Notes under the pieces: generated by a model
What the model was told of the DNA's origin: nothing
Database searches by the model: none
What the model saw: only the letters and a program-made list of their open reading frames with translations
Assembly (NCBI GenBank): GCA_950054155.1
Contig: CATLOT010000024.1
Coordinates: 1 to 56,386, forward strand
DNA length: 56,386 bases
Reading direction: 5' to 3'
DNA from: an uncultured Bacteriovoracaceae bacterium
GTDB taxonomy: Bacteria > Bdellovibrionota > Bacteriovoracia > Bacteriovoracales > Bacteriovoracaceae
Shown here: in pieces, positions 1 to 8,143 of the stretch
Layout: every line of letters begins with the position of its first letter
How positions within the stretch are numbered: the stretch's first letter is position 1
Made by a program: the position numbers and the translations under genes

Positions 1-485
1 CTTGAAGACGAATTATCCGAAATAACATCTTCCATTGAGAAATATTTAAACTGCTTATAGCGGCTATCGAGAATTTCCATACACGGATAGACTTCTCCAG
101 TTGCTTCTAAAACCTCTTCTCTTGTTACAGTCCCTTTAAGTTCTTTTGTAATAAGAAAGGCCAACTCTGGCTCAATTTTAGGATGAATTTGAGGCCTAAT
201 CTTATAAACCCCTTGATTCTTGATTTCCATTTTATCCGTTAATTCCCCATATAAAGGCGAATCAAGATCCATCTGCTTTCTTTTCGCTTCAGATGTTAAT
301 CCCATTTTAAGACCAATAAGTTTTTCTCCATCCTGTATTCTCATTTTAATTCCTTGCTCTTGAATAGAGTAAGCATCAGCACGAGAGAAATCCTTAATTT
401 TATCAGAGATTTGCTCAATCGGGTCATTATCAAGACGGGCTTTGTGCAGGGTTTCAGCCCATTGGTTTATATCATCTGGTGTCAT
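1..485 (-). CDS. 4-oxalocrotonate decarboxylase / 2-oxopent-4-enoate hydratase family protein, C-terminus cut off
   Basis: Only the first 161 codons are inside the window; the gene runs off the left edge. The translation begins MTPDDINQWAETLHKARLD and contains GLKMGLTSEAKRKQM followed by PLYGELTD and a PKIEPELAF segment, the signature of the 2-oxopent-4-enoate hydratase / 4-oxalocrotonate decarboxylase family within the fumarylacetoacetate-hydrolase superfamily; the EPELAF acidic residues belong to the metal site in this family. The start has an AGGGA site about six bases upstream. It is divergent from the kynurenine operon at 555, whose deaminase product, 4-oxalocrotonate, would be the substrate of the decarboxylase. 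Decarboxylase and hydratase cannot be separated from this half; context favours the decarboxylase. Confidence 0.8.
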   Translation of the reverse strand, partial: MTPDDINQWAETLHKARLDNDPIEQISDKIKDFSRADAYSIQEQGIKMRIQDGEKLIGLKMGLTSEAKRKQMDLDSPLYGELTDKMEIKNQGVYKIRPQIHPKIEPELAFLITKELKGTVTREEVLEATGEVYPCMEILDSRYKQFKYFSMEDVISDNSSS

Positions 486-554
486 ATCATTCCCTAGTTT
501 TGCCTAAATTAATCGTTGAATGGTAGAACAATGCTACTTCAAAAGGGATAAAAC

Positions 555-1199
555 ATGAACTTTAGTGACCTGACTAATAAGAAAATTATCGATATTTCTC
601 CCGTCATTAATACAAATATTGCTGTATTCCCTGGTGACACTCCCTTTCAAAGAGAAGAACTCTTAAGCTTTAAAAAAAATCATCATTTAGAACTCTCTAC
701 AATTAAAACAACTGTCCACCTTGGCGCCCATACCGACGCTCCCAGTCACTATCATCCTGATGGCGTGACAATGGAAAACCGTGAACTTCATTACTATATT
801 GGAAATGCACAAGTTATTGAGATTGAGGGTACACCGGAAAGAATAGAGCTTTCCCACCTCAAAGATCCGATAGCGTCGCAACGAATACTCTTAAAAACAA
901 ACTCATTTCCCGATCCTTATCAATGGAATGACAACTTTTGTGCTCTCTCTCCCGAATTGGTTGAGGCACTTTCACAAAAAGGCGTTCTCTTAATCGGTAT
1001 TGATACACCAAGTGTAGATCCTTCAAATGATAAAGAGCTTAAAAGTCATAACACTATTTATATAAACGACATGGCGATTCTTGAAGGAATTGTTTTGAAG
1101 GATGTTTCTCCTGGACACTATAACTTAATAGCTCTCCCGTTAGCGATAGAGGGCTCTGATGCAAGTCCTGTTAGAGCAGTACTTTTACCAAAAGACTAA
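555..1199 (+). CDS. kynB: Kynurenine formamidase (cyclase family)
   Basis: 214 residues, the usual size for bacterial KynB. It hydrolyses N-formylkynurenine to kynurenine and formate, the second step of tryptophan catabolism. The metal-binding signature of the cyclase family is plain: H55-L-G-A-H59-T-D61-A-P-S-H65. A second conserved block, GIDTPSVDP, lies near residues 147-155. The start at 555 has an AAAGGGA Shine-Dalgarno site. It is the first of five co-directional genes with gaps of about 20 bases or less, four of them recognisable kynurenine/3-hydroxyanthranilate pathway enzymes, which supports KynB over other cyclase-family members. No tryptophan dioxygenase, kynurenine monooxygenase or kynureninase is in the window. 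Confidence 0.88.
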   Translation: MNFSDLTNKKIIDISPVINTNIAVFPGDTPFQREELLSFKKNHHLELSTIKTTVHLGAHTDAPSHYHPDGVTMENRELHYYIGNAQVIEIEGTPERIELSHLKDPIASQRILLKTNSFPDPYQWNDNFCALSPELVEALSQKGVLLIGIDTPSVDPSNDKELKSHNTIYINDMAILEGIVLKDVSPGHYNLIALPLAIEGSDASPVRAVLLPKD

Positions 1200-1219
1200 A
1201 GAAAAATAGGAAATGTAAT

Positions 1220-2644
1220 ATGAGAGAAGTTAATAACTTTATCAATGGCGAATACTGTAAAGGCCAAAAGGATGAATGGATTGAGTCGATTAATCCGGCA
1301 ACTGAAGAAGTCTTTGCTCGTGTTGTGAACTCTACGCAAGAGGATGCTCTTACTGCAATAAAGTCTGCTAAAGAAGCTTATAAGACTTGGTCAAAAACTA
1401 CTCCTAATGAAAGAGCTTCTATTTTAGAAAAGATGGCCCAACTTATCGAGGAACGCTTAGACGATCTTGCTCTAATAGAGTCACAAGATAATGGAAAACC
1501 TCTATCGGTAGCTAAGGCCGTTGATATTCCGCGAGCTGCTCAAAACCTACGCTTCTTCTCCCAAGCCATAAGCCAATATTCACAAGAGGCTCAATCGATG
1601 ATGGGAGCAATTAACTATACACTTAGAGAACCTCTAGGTGTTGTTACATGCATCAGCCCCTGGAATCTGCCACTCTATCTTTTTACTTGGAAAATAGCTC
1701 CCGCACTTGCTGCAGGAAACTGCGTGGTTGGTAAACCCAGCGAAGTCACTCCGGTCACAGCGAGTATACTTGGTGAAATTGCAAATGAAGCAGGCTTACC
1801 CAAAGGTGTTCTTAATATCATTCACGGGGAAGGTCACCGCATAGGTGACTCACTCGTCACATCAAGAGATATTAAAGCGGTTTCCTTTACGGGCTCAACT
1901 GCTACAGGAAAGAAAATTAACGAACTCGCTGCTCCCTATTTTAAAAAGGTCTCTTTAGAAATGGGTGGAAAAAATGCAACCATTGTTTTTGATGATTGCG
2001 ACTATGACAAGGCCCTCTCAACAGCTGCAAGAGCGGCTTATTCTAATCAAGGACAAATCTGCTTATGTGGATCTCGTATTCTTGTCCACGAAAAGATTTA
2101 TGATCGCTTTAAAGCTGATCTTGTTGAAAAAATTAAAAGACTAAATGTCGGAGATCCCCTAAAAGCAAATACTCATCAAGGCTCTCTTGTAAGTAAACTC
2201 CATTTTGAAAAAGTACGAAACTGCATTGAGATTGCAAAGAGCGAAGGTGGGACTATCTTAACAGGCGGACATAGGGTCGGTGACAAGGGATTCTTTATTG
2301 CTCCTACTTTAATTGAAGGACTAGATCAAAATTGTGTGACAAACAAACAAGAGATCTTTGGTCCAGTTGCAACGATTCAATCCTTTAGTACAGAGGAAGA
2401 GGCCAACGATAAGGCAAATGATACTAACTACGGACTTTCGGCCTCAGTTTGGACTAATGATATTTCTAAAGCCCATCGAATGAGTAACTCTTTAAATAAC
2501 GGCATTGTGTGGATAAACACTTGGATGTTGAGAGACCTAAGAACTCCCTTCGGTGGAATGAAAGAGAGTGGTATGGGGAGAGAGGGTGGCTTCCATGCTC
2601 TCAATTTTTTTACAGAAACGAAAAATGTATGCATACAGTACTAA
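1220..2644 (+). CDS. 2-aminomuconate-6-semialdehyde dehydrogenase (NAD-dependent ALDH)
   Basis: 474 residues with full-length aldehyde dehydrogenase architecture. Visible motifs are the cofactor-binding segment ISPWNLPL (about 145-152), GNCVVGKPSE (166-175), SFTGST (222-227), the general-base glutamate E247 in SLEMGGK and the nucleophile C281 in SNQGQIC. The N-terminus (INGEYCKGQ...WIESINPATEE) and C-terminus (RTPFGGMKESGMGREGG) match the 2-hydroxymuconic / 2-aminomuconic semialdehyde dehydrogenase group. The specific substrate is inferred from position: the next two genes are an aminomuconate-deaminase-like RidA protein and 3-hydroxyanthranilate dioxygenase. It would oxidise 2-aminomuconate semialdehyde to 2-aminomuconate. 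Start 1220 follows an AGGAAA site. Confidence 0.87.
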   Translation: MREVNNFINGEYCKGQKDEWIESINPATEEVFARVVNSTQEDALTAIKSAKEAYKTWSKTTPNERASILEKMAQLIEERLDDLALIESQDNGKPLSVAKAVDIPRAAQNLRFFSQAISQYSQEAQSMMGAINYTLREPLGVVTCISPWNLPLYLFTWKIAPALAAGNCVVGKPSEVTPVTASILGEIANEAGLPKGVLNIIHGEGHRIGDSLVTSRDIKAVSFTGSTATGKKINELAAPYFKKVSLEMGGKNATIVFDDCDYDKALSTAARAAYSNQGQICLCGSRILVHEKIYDRFKADLVEKIKRLNVGDPLKANTHQGSLVSKLHFEKVRNCIEIAKSEGGTILTGGHRVGDKGFFIAPTLIEGLDQNCVTNKQEIFGPVATIQSFSTEEEANDKANDTNYGLSASVWTNDISKAHRMSNSLNNGIVWINTWMLRDLRTPFGGMKESGMGREGGFHALNFFTETKNVCIQY

Positions 2645-2661
2645 ATCAAAAAGGATAAATC

Positions 2662-3084
2662 ATGAGTGAAGAGCTAAATTCAGATCAAGCGCCAGAGCCT
2701 GTTGGGCCTTACCCCCATGCTCGCAAGGTTGGTAACCTCCTATTCCTTTCTGGTGTCGGTCCTCGAGAAAGAGGAAAAAAAGAAATACCTGGTGTTACTT
2801 TAGATCAAGATGGAAAAATTCAGTCCTACGATATTGAGGCTCAATGCCACAGTGTATTTAAAAATGTAAAACTTATACTCGAAGCATCCGGCTCTAACTG
2901 GGAAAGCCTTATCGATGTCACAGTTTTTCTCACAAATATGGATGATGATTTTAAAAAATATAACGAGATATATAGCGAATACTTTAAAGATAACCGTCCG
3001 TGTAGAACGACAATAGAAATTAATAAGCTACCAACACCAATTGCAATAGAACTTAAGTGTACTGCGACAGTGGAGAATAAATAA
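2662..3084 (+). CDS. 2-aminomuconate deaminase (RidA/YjgF family)
   Basis: 140 residues of the RidA/YjgF/UK114 fold, recognised from PVGPYPHARKVGNLLFLSG at the N-terminus, the central VFKNVKLILEASGSNWESLIDVTVFLT and the C-terminal PTPIAIELKCTA. At 140 residues it is slightly longer than general RidA imine deaminases, as the aminomuconate deaminases are. Placed between the semialdehyde dehydrogenase and the dioxygenase it most likely converts 2-aminomuconate to 4-oxalocrotonate with release of ammonia. Its TAA stop overlaps the ATG of the next gene by one base (TAATG), indicating translational coupling. A generic RidA housekeeping role is the alternative but is less likely in this operon. Confidence 0.82.
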   Translation: MSEELNSDQAPEPVGPYPHARKVGNLLFLSGVGPRERGKKEIPGVTLDQDGKIQSYDIEAQCHSVFKNVKLILEASGSNWESLIDVTVFLTNMDDDFKKYNEIYSEYFKDNRPCRTTIEINKLPTPIAIELKCTATVENK

Positions 3085-3590
3085 TGAGTGCTTTTAATTT
3101 TCAAAAATGGATTGATGATCACAGAGAGCTATTGAAACCTCCCGTCGGAAACAAAGTTGTCTTTAAGGACTCTACATTTATTGTCATGGTAGTTGGCGGT
3201 CCCAATGAGAGAACAGACTTTCATATAAACGAGTCTGATGAGTTCTTTTACCAAATAGAGGGTGAGATGAACTTACGTACAATCAATGAAAAAGGTCAAT
3301 TCGAAGACATTCCTATTAAAGCAGGCGAAATTTATATGCTTAGACGAGGAACACCTCATTCCCCTCAGCGCATGGCCGACTCTATTGGACTGGTTGTTGA
3401 GAAAACAAGGCAAGAAGGTGAAATAGATAAGCTTCAATGGTACTGCAAAAAGTGTTGCCACAAGCTCTATGAAGAATCTTTTCACCTTACAAATATTGAA
3501 ACGCAATTTGGTGCAGTTTTTGATCGCTATTATAATAGTAACCATAAAAAGTGCCCTACGTGTAACACCATCACAGATAGGATTTGGTAA
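3084..3590 (+). CDS. nbaC: 3-hydroxyanthranilate 3,4-dioxygenase
   Basis: 168 residues; a cupin-fold Fe(II) ring-cleavage dioxygenase producing 2-amino-3-carboxymuconate semialdehyde from 3-hydroxyanthranilate. The iron ligands are H47 and E53 in DFHINESDEFFYQIEGE and H92 in RRGTPHSPQR. The C-terminus carries the second, rubredoxin-like metal site typical of bacterial enzymes: C121-x-x-C124 and C157-x-x-C160. All expected ligands are present. The start overlaps the stop of the deaminase gene. The next enzyme in sequence, the carboxymuconate-semialdehyde decarboxylase, is not in the window and should lie elsewhere, perhaps left of position 1. Confidence 0.92.
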   Translation: MSAFNFQKWIDDHRELLKPPVGNKVVFKDSTFIVMVVGGPNERTDFHINESDEFFYQIEGEMNLRTINEKGQFEDIPIKAGEIYMLRRGTPHSPQRMADSIGLVVEKTRQEGEIDKLQWYCKKCCHKLYEESFHLTNIETQFGAVFDRYYNSNHKKCPTCNTITDRIW

Positions 3591-3591
3591 A

Positions 3592-4329
3592 ATGGATTTA
3601 CAATTAAAAGGAAAGAAAGCATTAATTTTCGGCTCAACGGGAGGTATTGGTCTATCAATAGCTAAATCTTTAATCAGTGAGGGAGCCGATGTTTATATCA
3701 ATGGCAGAACAGAAGATAAGTGCGCCCGTATTTGTGATGAAATAAAAGCCAAAGGCTTTTATGCTGGGGACCTTACCGAAAAAGGCATTGCTAAAGAAAT
3801 CACAGAGCTCTTTATTAAAGATAATGGCGCTCTTGATATTCTTGTAACAAATACCGGTGGCCCTAAAAAGGGAAACTTTCTTGATGTGGATACGGAACAA
3901 TGGAACACAGACTTTCAAAGTCTTTGGCTTTCAGTTGTAGATAGCCTTCACGCTGCACTTCCTCAAATGGAAAAGCAGAATTTTGGGCGTGTTCTACTTG
4001 TTACCAGCTTGGCCGCAAAAGAGCCTCTTCCAGGCCTCACCACTTCAAATGGTTTAAGAGCAGGCCTTGCTGGTTTGGTTCGCAGTATTTCAAATGAATA
4101 TGCCTCAAAGGGAATAACTCTTAATTTAATTCTTCCTGGATATACGAATACTGAAAGACTTCAAGCGCTAAACTTGTCAGAGGAAAAGATAAAAGAACTT
4201 GTTCCCGCTGGAAGACTCGGAGAACCCGAAGAGCTTGCTGACTTAGCAACATTCTTAGCTTCACCTCGAGCCGCATATATCACGGCCCAAAGTATAGCTA
4301 TTGATGGTGGTGTTTTAAGAGGGCATTAG
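3592..4329 (+). CDS. SDR-family oxidoreductase with altered catalytic residues
   Basis: 245 residues from the ATG at 3592, two bases after the stop of the dioxygenase gene; a longer frame reading back to 3469 would lie inside that gene and is rejected. The Rossmann motif GSTGGIG and the TNTGGP segment (in place of NNAG) identify a short-chain dehydrogenase/reductase. The catalytic serine lies in LLVTSLAAKE, but the usual YxxxK is replaced by S-N-G-L-R. I recall a subgroup annotated as 3-oxoacyl-ACP reductase with this S-N-x-x-R pattern. It ends the kynurenine operon and converges on the AMP ligase gene, with four bases between stops. Its reaction is unknown to me; a link to aminomuconate metabolism is only positional. 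Confidence 0.75.
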   Translation: MDLQLKGKKALIFGSTGGIGLSIAKSLISEGADVYINGRTEDKCARICDEIKAKGFYAGDLTEKGIAKEITELFIKDNGALDILVTNTGGPKKGNFLDVDTEQWNTDFQSLWLSVVDSLHAALPQMEKQNFGRVLLVTSLAAKEPLPGLTTSNGLRAGLAGLVRSISNEYASKGITLNLILPGYTNTERLQALNLSEEKIKELVPAGRLGEPEELADLATFLASPRAAYITAQSIAIDGGVLRGH

Positions 4330-4333
4330 AATA

Positions 4334-5668
4334 CTATCGTTTCTTCTTAAAGTTGTTACTTAAAGCTATTTTTTCAACAAGTTCAATGTTGACCGGAACT
4401 TTATATTTTTCTAAATACTGTAGACAAAAAGTTTTCAAGCCACTTAAGTCTTTTTCCGTTAAGGCCGTTGATACAACTTCTGCACATACAACTTGCCCCA
4501 GCATGTCATGAGGCTTCGCAAATACAACCGCATCAATAACCATTGGATGCATTAGTATCACCTCTTCAATCTCTAGAGGTGATACTTTTTCACCTCCAAC
4601 ATTAATTCGGTCTTCCATACGACCAATGATCCGAAGAGTCTTGTCTTTTAATTCTACACTATCTCCGGTCTTCAAAAAGCCATCATCAGAAAACGGGCTT
4701 TCTGCATTCAAAAAACCTATCATCATATAGGGACTTTTTACCTCTAATCTTCCCTCAACGACACGATACTGATTAACATCGCAATCAAAATCTAAGTAAG
4801 AAGGATTGTTTTTGACTGTTTTCGTTTTTAAAGTTCCAGTTTCTGTTAGTCCGTATGTTTGAATAACTTTGGCATTGGGAAAGTACTGATGAACATTCTT
4901 AATACTTTTTTCATGAACTGGCTCTGCCCCCAGAGTTACCAGACTAACGCTAGAAAAAGTTAAACCTTTAGTGAAATGGGAAATATGATAATCGAGAACA
5001 GATAAAAAAGAGGGAGTCACGGGTAAAAAAGTAATCTCATTATCTAGCAATAACTTTATTATCTCTTCTGGTCGTCGACTCTTTAGAAGAACACTCACAC
5101 CTCCACAAGATAACTGACTAAATAACGTCTGAAGTCCTCCCAGGTGGTTAAACTTTAAGAACAAAGGTGAACGTGAGTCTGGTCGATCTTGCTCAAAATC
5201 AAATCTTCCAAGCCATGACTCAAAATCATACAATGCCGCTTTTGGGCTTCCAGAAGACCCTGATGTTAAAACAACAAGGCCAGGTTTTTTAGATTCATAA
5301 AAGGTATTTAAGATCGGCGGTATTTCTCGTTTCTCAATACTAAAAAAGCTCTCTTCACCTTCTTGAATAGTAACAACAAGATCCCCACCAAGGCTTCCCA
5401 AATAATCGAACTGCTCATCGAGCATAAAATCAGGAGGAATAGGACAAACAACTTTATTTAAACTCAAAAGAGCCAATAAGAAGCTTATTGATTCTTTAGA
5501 GTAGTCCGAGGATAAAAATATAAAACGAGCATCGAGTGACTTTAATTTTTCTATATTTTTTTGAATACTTTCATATAAATCAATATGGGAGACTCTCTTG
5601 CCTGCCTCTAAAAGGGATTCTCTTGTCCCTCTTTTTCTAAATTCTCTAATAAGACTTTCTATATGCAT
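4334..5668 (-). CDS. AMP-forming acyl/amino-acid ligase (adenylation enzyme)
   Basis: 444 residues, a compact member of the AMP-binding superfamily. Signature motifs: the P-loop TSGSSGSPK at 135-143, TYGLTETG at 271-278, TGD (D336), the hinge region GRMEDRINVGGEKVSPLEIEEVI at about 349-371 and a lysine-rich end (KIALSNNFKKKR) where the thioester-forming lysine usually sits. It would adenylate a carboxylic acid and load it onto a carrier, very likely the ACP encoded two genes upstream. Gene order on the minus strand is ACP, SDR, ligase, with a four-base overlap and then a two-base gap, so one transcript. The substrate cannot be read from the sequence; DltA-like amino-acid activation and fatty- or hydroxy-acid activation both remain possible. 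Confidence 0.85.
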   Translation of the reverse strand: MHIESLIREFRKRGTRESLLEAGKRVSHIDLYESIQKNIEKLKSLDARFIFLSSDYSKESISFLLALLSLNKVVCPIPPDFMLDEQFDYLGSLGGDLVVTIQEGEESFFSIEKREIPPILNTFYESKKPGLVVLTSGSSGSPKAALYDFESWLGRFDFEQDRPDSRSPLFLKFNHLGGLQTLFSQLSCGGVSVLLKSRRPEEIIKLLLDNEITFLPVTPSFLSVLDYHISHFTKGLTFSSVSLVTLGAEPVHEKSIKNVHQYFPNAKVIQTYGLTETGTLKTKTVKNNPSYLDFDCDVNQYRVVEGRLEVKSPYMMIGFLNAESPFSDDGFLKTGDSVELKDKTLRIIGRMEDRINVGGEKVSPLEIEEVILMHPMVIDAVVFAKPHDMLGQVVCAEVVSTALTEKDLSGLKTFCLQYLEKYKVPVNIELVEKIALSNNFKKKR

Positions 5669-5670
5669 TT

Positions 5671-6375
5671 TTAAATGGGAACTCCAGCTAAGTTAATGAT
5701 TTGTCCCGAGATATATGAGCTTTCCTCTTTCATTAAAAAACTTATCACATTAGAAATATCCTTAGTTTCACCAAACCTTTTAAAACCTTGTTTACTAAGG
5801 ATAGTCTCTTTTAAGTGTAATGGAACCTTTTCCACTAACCCTATATTCATAAGAGGTACGCCAATTGCATTTATTGTAATTCCAAATGGAGAAAGTTCAC
5901 GCACCATAGACCTTGTAAATGCACTCACAGCAGACTTACTTGCAATGTACACACTCTCTCCCTCAATATTCAAGGAAGATGCAATTGAAACTAAATTTAT
6001 AATCCTTCCTGATTCACCGTTAGCCCTCATTATTTTCACTGATTCTTTTGTTATATGAAACAATGAGACAAAGTTTATGTTCATTATCTTCTCAACATCC
6101 TTTGGAGGTGTTAATAAAATATGATTCATAAAAGCACTTCCTGCATTATTCACAAGAACATCAAATACAACATCATCTTCTCTCATTTTAAAAAACAAGG
6201 TCCTGATTGACTCCTCTGATGATAGATCAACTATATAGTGACAGTAATTTGGGTCATTGATCGTTGACTCACTTCGTGAACAACCTATTACAGAGTGGCC
6301 CGCAGCGAGATAGTCTATGGCCAAAGAATGACCGATACCTCGACTCGTCCCTGTTATAAAAAACTTTTTTTTCAT
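5671..6375 (-). CDS. SDR-family ketoreductase, FabG-like
   Basis: 234 residues with a complete classical SDR set: TGTSRGIG (8-15) for NAD(P) binding, NNAG (76-79), catalytic S130, Y143 and K147 in YIASK, and a C-terminal SSYISGQIINLAG segment typical of FabG-like reductases. It overlaps the ACP gene by four bases and is followed two bases later by the ligase gene. A FabG-type enzyme beside an ACP and an adenylating enzyme suggests reduction of a keto group on a carrier-bound acyl chain, making a hydroxyacyl group for transfer. That role is inference from context. Confidence 0.83.
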   Translation of the reverse strand: MKKKFFITGTSRGIGHSLAIDYLAAGHSVIGCSRSESTINDPNYCHYIVDLSSEESIRTLFFKMREDDVVFDVLVNNAGSAFMNHILLTPPKDVEKIMNINFVSLFHITKESVKIMRANGESGRIINLVSIASSLNIEGESVYIASKSAVSAFTRSMVRELSPFGITINAIGVPLMNIGLVEKVPLHLKETILSKQGFKRFGETKDISNVISFLMKEESSYISGQIINLAGVPI

Positions 6376-6662
6376 GATAACCTTGTTAGAGCGAAACTTG
6401 TTAAGCTATCTATCGTCCTAAAAGGTGACCTTTCTTGGCTAAAGGCTTTACTATCACTTAGCGAAACCTCAATCTTAAGCTCAAGGTTTATAGCTCTCTC
6501 TATTTCAACGATAAGATGAACTAGACTTAAAGAGTCAAGCACACCATTCTCACCATATAACCTTGTCGATGGTGTAATGTCTTGACTATCTTCTATTCCT
6601 AATAACTCTTTATGCTCAGCTATTGTATTTATAATTACTTGAGATATCGATTCATAGTTCAT
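6372..6662 (-). CDS. Acyl/peptidyl carrier protein
   Basis: 96 residues. The phosphopantetheine attachment site is S44 in NGVLDSLSLVHLIVEIE, the standard D-S-L motif at the start of helix II. The length is slightly above the usual 75-85 because of an N-terminal extension. A GGGGAG site precedes the ATG. It is the first gene of the minus-strand ACP-SDR-ligase operon and is divergent from the MBOAT gene, so the two transcripts share the 100-base region 6663-6766. It probably carries the group that the MBOAT protein transfers across or onto the envelope, as DltC does for DltB. Confidence 0.88.
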   Translation of the reverse strand: MNYESISQVIINTIAEHKELLGIEDSQDITPSTRLYGENGVLDSLSLVHLIVEIERAINLELKIEVSLSDSKAFSQERSPFRTIDSLTSFALTRLS

Positions 6663-6690
6663 TTCATGCTCCCCCCAAAGTCCTTAAGCT

Positions 6691-6718
6691 TTTTCATATT
6701 AAGGAATTGTACTATAAT
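6691..6718 (+). promoter_or_regulatory. Sigma-70-type promoter for the MBOAT gene
   Basis: TTTTCA at 6691-6696, a 16-base spacer and a perfect TATAAT at 6713-6718. The predicted transcript would start near 6725, after the TTG at 6707 but before the GTG at 6767. This helps choose the GTG as the start of the MBOAT gene. Confidence 0.5.
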
Positions 6719-6766
6719 AAAACAAAACATCGTCACCTTCAAACTCTTCACAAGATAAGAAAATAC

Positions 6767-8143
6767 GTGAGCTTTTATAATCTGACATTTTTCCTCTTTC
6801 TCTTTCTTACGGTAATGGTCTATCACCTGATACCCAAAACTCATCGCTCCATAAAAAAAATCTTTCTTATTTTTTCAAATTTTATCTTTTATTTCTCTTT
6901 AAATACAATTCTCCCCTTCCTTCTTTTGCTCTCAACTTCACTTGATTATTTTCTGTTTCAAAAAATGAGAACAAATAAAGCTAATAAGAAAGCTTTTCTC
7001 CTACTAGGTATAACCATAAATTTACTCCCCTTATTATTAATCAAACTGATAAACGATTTTGACTTATGGTCTTCGCCTTTTATAGGTATTACAGTATCTA
7101 CAGACCTAGCGATTCCGATTGGGATCTCCTTTTATTCATTTAAGTCAATTAGCTGCCTTATTGACTCCTATAATAAACCATCAGAATCTCCCGAGAACTT
7201 TCTGGACTACCTCATGTACTTAAGCTTTTTCCCGGAACTACTTTGTGGCCCGATTAGTCGATTTTCGAGCTTTAAACACAATCTTCGACTTCCCACTCCG
7301 ACTAAGAACGATCTCGGTAATGCTCTTATTATGATATCTAGAGGCCTTTTTTATAAAATAGTTATAGCGAACACATTTTTAACATTTATTGACTCTAGAA
7401 TATTTAATACTGACAAGACAATTATAGACTCGCTTATTCTTGGCTACATAACGGTTCTCCAAGTTTACTTTGATTTTTCTGGCTATACTGAAATTGCCAA
7501 AGGAACTGCAAAGCTTTTTGGTATGAAAATATCAGACAATTTCAAATACTCCTTCTTAACAACCAATATAGCTGACTTTTGGAGGAGACATCATATATCA
7601 ATGTCAACTTGGTTCAGAGACTATGTCTTTATTCCTTTATCCTTTCGACTAAAACAGAGAAGTCGTATCATTATTATTATTTTTACAACAATAATAACCT
7701 TCACCTTATCAGGTATCTGGCATGGATTTACAAAAGGTGCACTTATATTTGGGCTTACTCAAGGAATACTTCTATCCATTTACACTCTAATTGCGCCAAA
7801 AGTAAGGCCACTTTCAAAAAAATATAAAATCTCTTTCAATATTCTTGGATGGGGAATCGTCAGCGTTATTCAAAGCATTAGCTTTAGTTATTTACTGCTT
7901 TCTACGCGACAAATAAAGGCACTTTTATCATTTTCACTTGAAGCATCAATGTCTTCACATATGAAAACACCACTATTCTTATTAATTCTTACTCTAATGT
8001 TTTCTTATCTCATTACAAGGAAGGATGGTGAATATAAAGATTGGTGGGAAAAAAGCCCAGGTTTCTTAATTGCGGGAACAATGCTTACTCTTGTAATATT
8101 ATTTAAAGGAAAAGATCTACCGTTTATTTACTATCAATTTTGA
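6767..8143 (+). CDS. MBOAT-family membrane O-acyltransferase (DltB/AlgI-like)
   Basis: About 459 residues from a GTG at 6767. The open frame extends to a TTG at 6707, but that codon lies upstream of the predicted transcription start and the family normally begins directly with a hydrophobic helix, as here (VSFYNLTFFLFLF). The protein is polytopic. The MBOAT core is clear: YFDFSGYTEIAKG, NIADFWRRHHISMSTWFRDYVFIPL and the catalytic histidine in SGIWHG. Such enzymes transfer acyl or D-alanyl groups from a cytoplasmic carrier to an extracytoplasmic polymer. It is divergent from the ACP operon and converges on an SGNH-like gene (10-base overlap of the ends), the usual functional partner of MBOATs. 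The acceptor is unknown. Confidence 0.87.
   Translation: MSFYNLTFFLFLFLTVMVYHLIPKTHRSIKKIFLIFSNFIFYFSLNTILPFLLLLSTSLDYFLFQKMRTNKANKKAFLLLGITINLLPLLLIKLINDFDLWSSPFIGITVSTDLAIPIGISFYSFKSISCLIDSYNKPSESPENFLDYLMYLSFFPELLCGPISRFSSFKHNLRLPTPTKNDLGNALIMISRGLFYKIVIANTFLTFIDSRIFNTDKTIIDSLILGYITVLQVYFDFSGYTEIAKGTAKLFGMKISDNFKYSFLTTNIADFWRRHHISMSTWFRDYVFIPLSFRLKQRSRIIIIIFTTIITFTLSGIWHGFTKGALIFGLTQGILLSIYTLIAPKVRPLSKKYKISFNILGWGIVSVIQSISFSYLLLSTRQIKALLSFSLEASMSSHMKTPLFLLILTLMFSYLITRKDGEYKDWWEKSPGFLIAGTMLTLVILFKGKDLPFIYYQF

Noticed and set aside
5675-6058. 127-codon frame antisense to the FabG-like SDR
   Set aside because: The SDR has all catalytic motifs; the opposite frame has none and no start signals.
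6659-6844. 61-codon frame on the minus strand overlapping the ACP start by four bases
   Set aside because: It lies antisense to the MBOAT N-terminus, has low-complexity basic composition and no ribosome-binding site, and the region is explained by the divergent promoter area.
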